This document shows positions 56,076 through 63,609 of a stretch of DNA of 64,000 nt, piece after piece; within the stretch, counting starts at the first letter, position 1, and every line of letters begins with the position of its first letter. The position numbers were made by a program, and so were the translations under genes. The stretch lies in contig NZ_CP067124.1 of the NCBI RefSeq assembly GCF_028553725.1, positions 2,118,001 to 2,182,000 on the forward strand, given 5' to 3'. The notes under the pieces were generated by a model. That model saw nothing but the letters and a program-made list of their open reading frames with translations. It did no database searches and was not told where the DNA came from. Origin of the DNA: Paracoccus alcaliphilus (GTDB lineage: Bacteria > Pseudomonadota > Alphaproteobacteria > Rhodobacterales > Rhodobacteraceae).

Positions 56076-56629
56076 CTTCGCACGCATATTTCAGGAACTG
56101 GCGCAACCCGGCAGCCATGGCGACACGCTGATGATCGACAGCACCTTCCTGAAAGTGCACCGCACCGCAGCAAGCCTGCGAAAAAAAGGGATCGTCCGAG
56201 GGCGATCGGGCGCACGAAGGGCGGCCTTAACTCTAAGCTGCACATGCTCAGCGATGGCAAGGGGCGCCCTTTGGACTTCTTCCTTTCTCCTGGCCAGATG
56301 GCCGACAGTCGGGGTGCCCTCGTGTTGCTGCGCCATCTGCCGCCAGCCAAGCACTTCCTGGGCGACAAGGCCTATGACGCCGACTGGTTGCGCGACGACC
56401 TCAAGGGCCGCAGTATCCGCCCCTGTATCCCGCCCAGGAAGAAACGCAGGAAACCGGCCAGATACAACAAGCGCCTTTATCGCAGGCGCTACCGCATCGA
56501 GAATGCCTTCGGTCGTCTGAAGGACTGGCGCGGCATTGCTACCCGCTACGAGAGATGCGGCGACATCTTCCTCAACGCAATCATCCTCGCCGCGATCATC
56601 ATCTTCTGGATCTAAAATTTATAGGGATC
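56073..56629 (+). mobile_element. IS427-like (IS5 family) element, copy 2, 5'-truncated
   Basis: Homologous to copy 1 from CATCTTCGCACGCATATTTC on (about IFARIFQELAQPGSHGD), in the opposite orientation. The A7 frameshift site is at 56181-56187. The complete C-terminus (YRIENAFGRLKDWRGIATRY, catalytic Glu) is present. It ends with the inverted repeat TTATAGGGAT at 56629. The first ~75 transposase residues are missing and replaced by the IS110 remnant. Confidence 0.85.
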
Positions 56630-56763
56630 GACTCTAGAGTGATGGCGAAGTTCGAACGGAAATCCGTTTAACTCGATCTCATATCTGGCATCGGAACCAA
56701 CATTATAATTTTCTCCCACCTTCGCAGCCCATTGCTTTTTGAAGTACCTAAAGCATTTCTGTT

Positions 56764-57366
56764 TTAACCTGCGACATATTTTGCGGCCTTGAAGTAGTTC
56801 CAACATTCGCCGGGATCGAAGAGATCACAGACTTCGCCGATGGCCTTGAAGACGTCGGTAAATGTTCTTGCCCCGATCCTGCGCAGGTGCGCCTTGAGTT
56901 TTGCGAATGCCATTTCGATGGGGTTCAGGTCCGGCGAATATGGCGGCAGATAGAGAAACCAGCAGCGATGGGCACGCAGAGCCTCAGCAGCGTGCTTGTT
57001 GTGGTGGGTGGCAAGGTTGTCGAGGATCACCACGGTACCCGGCTCGATCTCCGGGATCAGGACCTCGCGAACCCAGGCTGCGAAGGCGGGGCCGTCCATT
57101 GCGCCCTTGATGCACCAGGGCGCAATCAGGGCATCCGATGTGAGGCCGGCAATCAGGGTCTGTGTTCCCCAGTTGCCGAAGGGCGCATCCATGGTCAGGC
57201 GTGTGCCGCGCAGGGCACGACCCCGCAGACGGGTGAGGTTGGTCTTCACCGAGGTCTCGTCTATGAAAACCACGCGTTCCGGCCGATCCGCGATGGTTGG
57301 CAAGCGATGCTCGAACCAGTCGGTTCGCCGCTGTCTTACCCTGGCACCGCGGCGTTCGGCGGCCAC
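56764..57366 (-). CDS. IS630 transposase, second (DDE) frame (copy 2)
   Basis: About 200 aa, entered by -1 frameshifting from the first frame (a TAA lies just before the shift site in this frame). Catalytic acids in VVFIDETSVKTN, TVVILDNLATHHNK and PYSPDLNPIEMAFAKLKAHL, the standard IS630 DDE set. Confidence 0.9.
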   Translation of the reverse strand: MAAERRGARVRQRRTDWFEHRLPTIADRPERVVFIDETSVKTNLTRLRGRALRGTRLTMDAPFGNWGTQTLIAGLTSDALIAPWCIKGAMDGPAFAAWVREVLIPEIEPGTVVILDNLATHHNKHAAEALRAHRCWFLYLPPYSPDLNPIEMAFAKLKAHLRRIGARTFTDVFKAIGEVCDLFDPGECWNYFKAAKYVAG

Positions 57367-57722
57367 CAGCGACTTTTTTTATAGGTGAACCCAAGGCGAG
57401 ACAGCAGACTGGCAATGGATGAGTGATGGACACGAACGCCTTCCGCTGCGACCAGCGCGTCCCTGAGTTCGAACAGCGTGATGTCGGGATCCTGTGCGAG
57501 CAGTTCCTCAAAAAAGGCCCGGTGCGGGGCAAGCTTTCCATGCCCTTTGGGACGTCCCTGGGGCAATGGTTCGGCATGCCCCCTGGTCCTGATCGCCCGG
57601 CCCCAACGTGCTCCGGTCGCCGGCGAGAGTTTCAGCCGCAGCGCCGCCGCCCGACCGCTTAAACCCTCCTCGATATATCGCTGAAACCGCGTCCGGAGCG
57701 CCGACGGCAATGGTGCTGACAT
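57336..57722 (-). CDS. IS630 transposase, first frame (copy 2)
   Basis: 128 aa helix-turn-helix half, nearly identical to copies 1 and 3 (ALRTRFQRYIEEGLSGRAAA). It ends just after the TATAAAAAAAGTCG run, where a -1 shift would produce the full transposase with the DDE frame. Confidence 0.88.
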   Translation of the reverse strand: MSAPLPSALRTRFQRYIEEGLSGRAAALRLKLSPATGARWGRAIRTRGHAEPLPQGRPKGHGKLAPHRAFFEELLAQDPDITLFELRDALVAAEGVRVHHSSIASLLSRLGFTYKKSRWWPPNAAVPG

Positions 57723-57995
57723 GATCTATCCTCCCAGACAGAAGGGAATCACGATCCGCGCTGCGACGGAACCCCAAACGATTTAGGGTTCAGTAGAAAT
57801 GCTTTAGCCAAGCTTTCGCAATCTTCGTTTGATGGTGCGTCGTTGATGTAGCAGCGTTCTTGATCGTCTTCATATACGCAAGTTATTGCCATCATTTTGG
57901 TTATGGCCTCTGGTTGAAGCTGCTCATTGAAACGTATAAACCTAATCCAAGTGGCGGTTCATCACTCATAAAAACGGTGGAGGCCTATATGAGAA

Positions 57996-58358
57996 TTAGG
58001 ATTGCTGACTGCTCACCTGCCTGAAGGCGCTATCTGACGCGGGTAGATCTAAAACAGGTTCGTCATTCACCTTCCAAAAATCCAATTCACCGAATTTCCC
58101 ATCATTGGTCAGTAGTAGGGTGACGATGACGGGAACTCCATCACTATCATCAAATTCACCAGACGCCACGGAATGTACTCGGCGCCCTTTCGGACAATAA
58201 TCAGCGCGAATCGATCTCATTTCTGGGTTCACTACCCAGACCAGCTGGTGGGGCGTCCAAGTAAGTTGAATCCCACCAGCTCGCGCCAAAAAAGATATGA
58301 TTTCTGATTCTCTGGGGTCAATTTTTCTCATGTATTCGTCCAATGTTAACGGTTCCAT
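57996..58358 (-). CDS. putative immunity protein of cassette 2
   Basis: 120 aa (111 if the ATG at 58331 is used, which has GGACGA upstream). No family recognised with confidence; features include MRKIDPRESEIISFLARAGG and VIVTLLLTNDGKFGELDFW. Its 5' end overlaps the 450-aa effector gene by 41 or 14 nt, so the two are tightly coupled as toxin and immunity pairs usually are. Lower GC than the effector. Confidence 0.65.
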   Translation of the reverse strand: MEPLTLDEYMRKIDPRESEIISFLARAGGIQLTWTPHQLVWVVNPEMRSIRADYCPKGRRVHSVASGEFDDSDGVPVIVTLLLTNDGKFGELDFWKVNDEPVLDLPASDSAFRQVSSQQS

Positions 58359-59670
58359 CAGGCAGCTTGAATGCGTTATACTGTAGTTTCACCCCGTCAA
58401 CAGTGACAGTTCTAACGTTCAATCCGTTGGAGAGATTCGTCACAGGCGGTAAATCAGCAACGATGGCATCCTGTACGCGCTGCCTGCTCATGCCGAGCTC
58501 ATCCTCGACATGACGCCATACGTGGTAATCTTGATTCGCATTTCGCCCAAAAGAAACCCCTTCAGGGATTGCTCTATTTCGGCCGCGAACTCTTGCCCAT
58601 ATTCTCGTTCGGGATATGCCCCGTACGATCAGCACTGCGGCGCCGCTCAGAACGGCACCGCCTATGCCACCGGTGAGAGCCCCGACAGCTGCGCCATCTA
58701 AGCGATCAACAATTCCACCTTCATCTTGACCGGCACCCGAGATCGCCCCCGCGCCTGCGCCTGCAATTCCGCCGGCCTTCATTGATGCTGCTGCGCCACC
58801 CCTGGCTGCACTAGCCGCAGCGCCGCCGATCGGCACAAAAATGGTTGGAACGGCGCCCGCAATCTCGCCTCCCATGTAATAGCCGGGATTGCTTAACCGA
58901 CTCTGATCAAGAATATGTCGATGATCGTCAATAATTTCTTCGTAGCTTCGCTCATCCAACAAGCTTCCTAGACGAGCAGAAATTTCATCACCGAAATAGA
59001 ACGAGGCAGATTGATCCGCCCCTGCGCCAAAGCTTTCTCCCCGCCCAGCCACTCTTGCGCCGGTTGCGAGCTGATATTGATCCCACGCTTCGTCGCGCCG
59101 TCGAGCATATTCACTTTCAGCCCAACCTGTTAACCCTTGCCCGGTTGCAAGTGAACCAACCAGATTGCCGATGCCTCTGGCTCCGCTTATGGCACCCTCG
59201 AAAAAGCCTCTGTCCTCGTCAACGAAAGTGCCCGATTCTATGAGCTCTCTGTGTCTGGCATTGAACTCCTCCTGAGACAGACCAGCCTCGAAGCCCCGCC
59301 ATTCTGGACGTGCATTTTCCTGAACAGCGCGTTCGCGCTGCAGGGCGTCCATTTGTTCCATCGCTTCATCGATGGCTTCGTCCGTACCGAACATGACGAA
59401 TAGCTGCGTGGCGGGCATCGGGATCTGATGTCGGGGAGATCGCCCGTTTGCGTCCAGAACGCCTCGGGCCACCTCGTCCTTGGTCGCGATCTCGAATATC
59501 CGATAGGGCAGGTTGGGCAGCGGCTCTCCGGTACTTTCATCGATGGCGCCGGTTTCCACCCAGTTGTCGGGGCAGGTTTCGCAGATCTGGTCAACCTGAC
59601 CGGGGTTCTGCTCGTCAGCCGCAGCCAGTCCTGCGTTGAGCCCTTCCGGCGTTCTAGGATCCCCGCCCAT
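58318..59670 (-). CDS. putative T6SS/polymorphic toxin effector with unrecognised tip
   Basis: 450 aa. The N-terminal ~110 residues have a beta-rich head with a Cys pair (ICETCPDNWVETGAIDE, PYRIFEIATKDE). A helical middle follows, then a Gly/Ala-rich hydrophobic stretch (about 285-355: GAGAGAISGAG, GAAVGALTGGIGGAVLSGAA) like membrane-translocating parts of colicins and T6SS effectors. The last ~70 residues form the toxin tip: HVWRHVEDELGMSRQRVQDA, VTVDGVKLQYNAFKLP, GTVNIGRIHEKN. I do not recognise the tip with certainty; its His/Arg content would fit a nuclease. Coupled to the 243-aa gene (ATGA) and the immunity gene (overlap). Confidence 0.68.
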   Translation of the reverse strand: MGGDPRTPEGLNAGLAAADEQNPGQVDQICETCPDNWVETGAIDESTGEPLPNLPYRIFEIATKDEVARGVLDANGRSPRHQIPMPATQLFVMFGTDEAIDEAMEQMDALQRERAVQENARPEWRGFEAGLSQEEFNARHRELIESGTFVDEDRGFFEGAISGARGIGNLVGSLATGQGLTGWAESEYARRRDEAWDQYQLATGARVAGRGESFGAGADQSASFYFGDEISARLGSLLDERSYEEIIDDHRHILDQSRLSNPGYYMGGEIAGAVPTIFVPIGGAAASAARGGAAASMKAGGIAGAGAGAISGAGQDEGGIVDRLDGAAVGALTGGIGGAVLSGAAVLIVRGISRTRIWARVRGRNRAIPEGVSFGRNANQDYHVWRHVEDELGMSRQRVQDAIVADLPPVTNLSNGLNVRTVTVDGVKLQYNAFKLPDGTVNIGRIHEKN

Positions 59671-60401
59671 CAGGAAAACCTCGCGTAGAAACCTGCCATG
59701 CGGGCGTGAAGATCGTCAGCGGAACGGGCGGCTTCGAATTCGCTTCTCAATCCTCGCATCAGCGGATCATCAAACCAACTATAGCCATGGGCCAGCGCGC
59801 TGGCGCAGTAGGCCAGGCGCAGTTCCGGGTCAGGCAAACCATAAGCGAGGGTGTGGTCGGCGCAGGCCGCAAGGAAGGTCTCGCTCTGCTCGACACGGAG
59901 GATACCCCGTTCATCTGGCAGGAGCGGACGCAGAGCCGCCGTCAGCGCGGAAGGGGAATCGGGCATCACCGTGCAATGCCGAAGTGTCGCGACCAGTCGC
60001 GCGCCAAAGTCGGATAGCGTTCTTCCGCGCCACAGAGATCGCAGCCATGCTTCTGCAAAGGTCGACAACAGGGTGAGGCGACGTCCTGAAGGCAAGGACA
60101 AGCGGGCAAGGGACCGCGCTATGCCTTCCTGAAATCTTGGATCATGGCAGAAATGCGCCCCCAGCGAGAGTGCAATGACCACCAGCTTGAAGACATCGCG
60201 GCGCTCGGTGATCTGGTAGGAGAGGGCGTGGCCCCGCACGGTCCGACATAATCCGGAAAGATCCGCTACCGTCGCGCCAAGCGCCTCCATATGGGCTGGG
60301 TAGATTTCCAGCAGCTTCTCTGCCGTTTGCCGGTCCCAGTCCTCGGCAGCCCCCTGCGCCAGGGTTCTGAACATACCCTCCGATATCGTAAAGGCCATCA
60401 A
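59670..60401 (-). CDS. DUF4123-partner protein of cassette 2
   Basis: 243 aa, unrecognised. All-helical, Leu/Ala-rich and soluble: TAEKLLEIYPAHMEALGATV, SYQITERRDVFKLVVIALSL, GAHFCHDPRF. The segment around SLGAHFCHDPRF resembles YGADFETRDP in the C-terminal domain of the cassette 1 DUF4123 protein, suggesting a split version of that domain plus extra. Overlaps both neighbours by ATGA; probably an effector chaperone component. Confidence 0.65.
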   Translation of the reverse strand: MMAFTISEGMFRTLAQGAAEDWDRQTAEKLLEIYPAHMEALGATVADLSGLCRTVRGHALSYQITERRDVFKLVVIALSLGAHFCHDPRFQEGIARSLARLSLPSGRRLTLLSTFAEAWLRSLWRGRTLSDFGARLVATLRHCTVMPDSPSALTAALRPLLPDERGILRVEQSETFLAACADHTLAYGLPDPELRLAYCASALAHGYSWFDDPLMRGLRSEFEAARSADDLHARMAGFYARFS

Positions 60402-61141
60402 TGAGCCCCCGTCGTCTCGAAATTATTCCTGTTCAATTGGATGCAGTATACCCTCGAAGGGGCCCCGGCGGCAATCGCATAAACGGCCGAGACGGGGGCG
60501 AGCAGGCGCCTTGACTGATCCGCTGGCATGGCTGCAATGAAGCGATCGATCCAGCGGGTTTCCCAGAAGCGGAAGTAGAACCATTTCCCGCGTTCGTCCC
60601 GAATCCTGGTGAACTTCCTGAAATGCCGCCACATCTGCTCCAGAGATCCGCGTGAGCGAACGTAGATTCCCGGATCTGCGTCCCACAGGTACCACGGGGC
60701 GTCACCGCGGGTGAACAGATTGCGGGTGAAATCACTGCCCTGATCAAGCTTCACCACCCATGGGGCAACCTGCTTCAGGTCATCATAGGCATCGCCCTTG
60801 AACAGGCAGCGATGCTCGAGGCCGCTATTCTCCAGCAGCTCGGGCAGGTTGATGACCTTGGCCGCATCCAGGACCGCATAGGTTTGCATTGGCGCAACCT
60901 TCGTCGGATCGCCGCCTGCTATCTCAAGTTCGGAAATGCTGGGCTGAGGCTGGCCCCAGAAGGCGCCGTGAAGCGCGTCTGGAACGGTTTTCTTCGGAAA
61001 TGCACCAAGCTGGGCATCCAGGGGCTCGACATTCGGGATTTCGCTGATCAGCACGGTTGCCCGCTCTGCCCTGGCGCCGCCCGCGCGGTCTTTCTCCCTC
61101 AGGTTCAGCCAAGGATCGTCAGCATGCGGGTCTTGCATCAT
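60398..61141 (-). CDS. DUF4123 domain protein (T6SS effector chaperone/adaptor), cassette 2
   Basis: 247 aa. DUF4123 core: MQTYAVLDAAKVINLPELLE, HRCLFKGDAYDDLKQVAPWV, MWRHFRKFTRIRDERGKWFY, FRFWETRWIDRFIAAM. An N-terminal extension of about 80 residues is polar. Begins at ATGATG (61141 or 61138). It lacks the C-terminal domain of the cassette 1 homologue, which here seems to be the next, overlapping gene. No vgrG upstream. Confidence 0.85.
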   Translation of the reverse strand: MMQDPHADDPWLNLREKDRAGGARAERATVLISEIPNVEPLDAQLGAFPKKTVPDALHGAFWGQPQPSISELEIAGGDPTKVAPMQTYAVLDAAKVINLPELLENSGLEHRCLFKGDAYDDLKQVAPWVVKLDQGSDFTRNLFTRGDAPWYLWDADPGIYVRSRGSLEQMWRHFRKFTRIRDERGKWFYFRFWETRWIDRFIAAMPADQSRRLLAPVSAVYAIAAGAPSRVYCIQLNRNNFETTGAH

Positions 61142-61384
61142 GTAAAAGCCTTCCTGACAATGTGCCGCAATGGTGCAGGCGCACGCCCGCTTCTGCAAGC
61201 CTATGGCGCATTGGAGGACTGAGTGGAGGCGTTTGGCAGGAACCGGACAGGGTGACGCGCTGACATTTCCTTGCGTTGTCGTAAAGCGAGCATGAAGGTA
61301 GTATGACACGGAGTCATTGCCATCGGTTGAGCGCAGGCTACATGACACCGGAGCGCGGTCCGGCGGCAATCGGGGTATGTTGCG

Positions 61385-62146
61385 ATGCAGTGCGTGAAAT
61401 CCAGAGCCCACCACCGCCCTCTGGGTGAGCACGAAATCCGTGATCTCCGCCGTGCCGTCCGAAAAATTCCCGCAAACCTCCGGGTGACCAGCATCGAGGT
61501 CAACGGTCAGTCCTATTGGGTCAAGCGCCAGGAAAGACTGTCGTTGCGCTGGCGGCTGCAAAAGGGCAACCCGGCGCGCGCCTTCGAACGCGAGCGTGAG
61601 GGGCTGCATCTTATGCACACGGCGGGCATGCCGGTCCCCCGGATCGTCGATGAAGGTCCCGATTACTTCGTGACTCCGGATGCAGGAATATCTCTTGCCG
61701 CGCTTTGCAAATCGCCCGCATTCGAAGAGGCGGAGCGTCAGGCCGCGCTTGCCGAAGCTGCCCGCACCCTGCACGAGCTGCATGATGCCGGGATGGCCCA
61801 CGGGCGCCCCAACCTCAAGGATTTCCTGTGGGACGGCCAAAGGATCACGCTGATCGATCTGGAGCGCTTTGGCAAGGTTCGCAAGCTGCATTCGGCTCAG
61901 GTCATTGATTTCATTATTTTCGCTCTGAGTTGCTTTGCGGTGGCCAATCGTTCTCTGCCACAGATTGATCAGGCGCTCTATCTCTATCGGATGCTCGACA
62001 TGCGCGGTGTCTATATTGCCGCCAACCGCTGGCTGCATTGGTTGCGTTGGTTGGACCCGGTGGCGCGCTGGCTGCAAAGGTTCCGGAGTTCGCGCGACAT
62101 TGCTGCCATTCCCCGGCTTTTCAAATGGCTGCGGGAACGAAGCTGA
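61385..62146 (+). CDS. BUD32/WaaP-like kinase
   Basis: 253 aa protein-kinase-fold protein. A lysine-bearing strand at YWVKRQERLSLRWRLQKGNP, AFEREREGLHLMHTAGMPVP, the catalytic loop replaced by HDAGMAHGRPNLKDFLWD (HxxxxxxxxNLKDFL-like), and LIDLERFGKV in the DFG place. These resemble Kdo/LPS core kinases and BUD32-type small kinases. Divergent from the cassette 2 DUF4123 gene, so it may be cargo of the island; the substrate is unknown. Confidence 0.7.
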   Translation: MQCVKSRAHHRPLGEHEIRDLRRAVRKIPANLRVTSIEVNGQSYWVKRQERLSLRWRLQKGNPARAFEREREGLHLMHTAGMPVPRIVDEGPDYFVTPDAGISLAALCKSPAFEEAERQAALAEAARTLHELHDAGMAHGRPNLKDFLWDGQRITLIDLERFGKVRKLHSAQVIDFIIFALSCFAVANRSLPQIDQALYLYRMLDMRGVYIAANRWLHWLRWLDPVARWLQRFRSSRDIAAIPRLFKWLRERS

Positions 62147-62445
62147 AACCCGCAATCGCGGGGCATAGAGCATGTAAACGGGAGAGCCTTTCATAGATCC
62201 GCATTATCTTGGTCATCACGGCGGAAAAGTGGCCTTGCGCACACGCATGGGCCTGACATGAGGACGTGACGGTCAGATTGCGAGGACAGTCGTCGGTTAC
62301 CATCAGAAACTGCGGTCACCATCCGGTCACCAGTACAAGATTGAACCCAATTTCGCGAGATTAAAGCATTTCTACTGAACCCTAAATCGTTTGGGGTTCC
62401 GTCGCAGCGCGGATCGTGATTCCCTTCTGTCTGGGAGGATAGATC

Positions 62446-62832
62446 ATGTCAGCACCATTGCCGTCGGCCCTCCGGACGCGGTTTCAGCGATATATCGAGG
62501 AGGGTTTAAGCGGTCGGGCGGCGGCGCTGCGGCTGAAACTCTCGCCGGCGACCGGAGCACGTTGGGGCCGGGCGATCAGGACCAGGGGGCATGCCGAACC
62601 ATTGCCCCAGGGACGTCCCAAAGGGCATGGAAAGCTTGCCCCGCACCGGGCCTTTTTCGAGGAACTGCTCGCACAGGATCCCGACATCACGCTGTTCGAA
62701 CTCAGGGACGCGCTGGTCGCAGCGGAAGGCGTTCGTGTCCATCACTCGTCCATTGCCAGTCTGCTGTCGCGGCTTGGGTTCACCTATAAAAAAAGTCGCT
62801 GGTGGCCGCCGAACGCCGTGGTGCCAGGGTAA
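62446..62832 (+). CDS. IS630 transposase, first frame (copy 3)
   Basis: 128 aa helix-turn-helix half (RFQRYIEEGLSGRAAALRLK). TAT AAA AAA AGT is read in this frame; shifting by -1 gives A AAA AAG and opens the DDE frame. Confidence 0.88.
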   Translation: MSAPLPSALRTRFQRYIEEGLSGRAAALRLKLSPATGARWGRAIRTRGHAEPLPQGRPKGHGKLAPHRAFFEELLAQDPDITLFELRDALVAAEGVRVHHSSIASLLSRLGFTYKKSRWWPPNAVVPG

Positions 62833-63404
62833 GACAGCGGCGAACCGACTGGTTCGAGCATCGCTTGCCAGCCATCGCGGATCGGCCGGAACGCGTGGTT
62901 TTCATAGACGAGACCTCAGTGAAGACCAATCTCACCCGTCTGCGGGGTCGTGCCCTGCGCGGCACACGCCTGACCATGGATGCGCCCTTCGGCAGCTGGG
63001 GAACACAGACCCTGATTGCCGGGCTCACACCGGATGCCCTGATTGCGCCCTGGTGCATCCGGGGCGCAATGGACGGCCCCGCCTTCGCAACCTGGGTTCG
63101 CGAGGTCCTGATCCCGGAGATCGAGCCGGGTACCGTGGTGATCCTCGACAACCTTGCCACCCACCACAACAAGCAGGCTGCCGAGGCTCTGCGTGCCCAT
63201 CGCTGCTGGTTTCTCTATCTGCCGCCATATTCGCCGGACCTGAACCCCATCGAAATGGCATTCGCAAAACTCAAGGCGCACCTGCGCAGGATCGGGGCAA
63301 GAACATTTACCGACGTCTTCAAGGCCATCGGCGAAGTCTGTGATCTCTTCGATCCCGGCGAATGTTGGAACTACTTCAAGGCCGCAGGATATGTCGCAGG
63401 TTAA
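62802..63404 (+). CDS. IS630 transposase, second (DDE) frame (copy 3)
   Basis: About 200 aa. DDE residues in VVFIDETSVKTNLTRLRG, VVILDNLATHHNKQAAEA and YSPDLNPIEMAFAKLK. Probably made only as a fusion with the first frame through -1 frameshifting, as in other IS630 elements. Confidence 0.9.
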   Translation: MAAERRGARVRQRRTDWFEHRLPAIADRPERVVFIDETSVKTNLTRLRGRALRGTRLTMDAPFGSWGTQTLIAGLTPDALIAPWCIRGAMDGPAFATWVREVLIPEIEPGTVVILDNLATHHNKQAAEALRAHRCWFLYLPPYSPDLNPIEMAFAKLKAHLRRIGARTFTDVFKAIGEVCDLFDPGECWNYFKAAGYVAG

Positions 63405-63529
63405 AACAGAAATGCTTTAGACCTCTCTGAGCCTTTGCGGCCCATCTCAGTCGGTTCTTCCGGAGCCTTGAAACCTGCATTCTCGTGCCGTTCGGTGTCA
63501 TGAGTCGCACTGGCGTGACAAAGCAATTT

Positions 63530-63579
63530 CTGGCTTTACACCGAAGATGTCGGGGGGGCGAATCCCTCACCGCCCACCA
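63530..63579 (+). pseudogene. 3' half of tRNA-Val(TAC), right copy
   Basis: CTTTACACCGAAGATGTC (anticodon loop TAC, stem, variable loop) is identical to the left copy. The T arm is degenerate (loop GGCGAAT), then ACCGCCCACCA, which is closer to the usual tRNA-Val acceptor end. No 5' half is present upstream. Confidence 0.7.
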
Positions 63580-63609
63580 TTCCCCCGCGACGTTTTTAGT
63601 ATATTTCTT

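Larger units (their letters stand above)
56751..57804 (-). mobile_element. IS630-family element, copy 2 (intact)
   Basis: 1054 bp, ends AAGCATTTCT and AGAAATGCTT, TA duplicated at 56749-56750 and 57805-57806. Both reading frames and the A7 slippery site are intact. Inserted in an immunity-like gene. Confidence 0.93.
56612..57958 (-). pseudogene. immunity-like gene split by IS630 and cut by IS427
   Basis: Minus-strand pieces on both sides of IS630 copy 2 join in frame at the duplicated TA. Upstream it reads RFNEQLQPEAITKMMAITCV and SNEDCESLA; downstream RYFKKQWAAKVGENYNVGSD and LNGFPFELRHHS. The 3' end runs directly into the IS427-like terminus and stops there (VDPYKF), so the natural C-terminus is lost. 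The frame is open up to 57958 without an obvious ATG before MM at 57895. Low GC, in the position of an extra immunity gene of cassette 2. Confidence 0.6.
62364..63417 (+). mobile_element. IS630-family element, copy 3 (intact)
   Basis: 1054 bp, ends AAGCATTTCT and AGAAATGCTT, TA duplicated at 62362-62363 and 63418-63419. Two frames joined by the A7 run. Inserted in the right 240-bp repeat. Confidence 0.93.
62312..63607 (+). repeat. 240-bp direct repeat, right copy, interrupted by IS630
   Basis: Made of 62312-62363 and 63420-63607, 52 + 188 = 240 bp once IS630 copy 3 and one TA are removed, exactly the length of the left copy (54266-54505). Same start and end sequences, the same direct orientation, about 80 % identity by hand count. 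Contains the second tRNA-Val 3' half. The last bases abut the partial IS5-type element. Confidence 0.88.
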
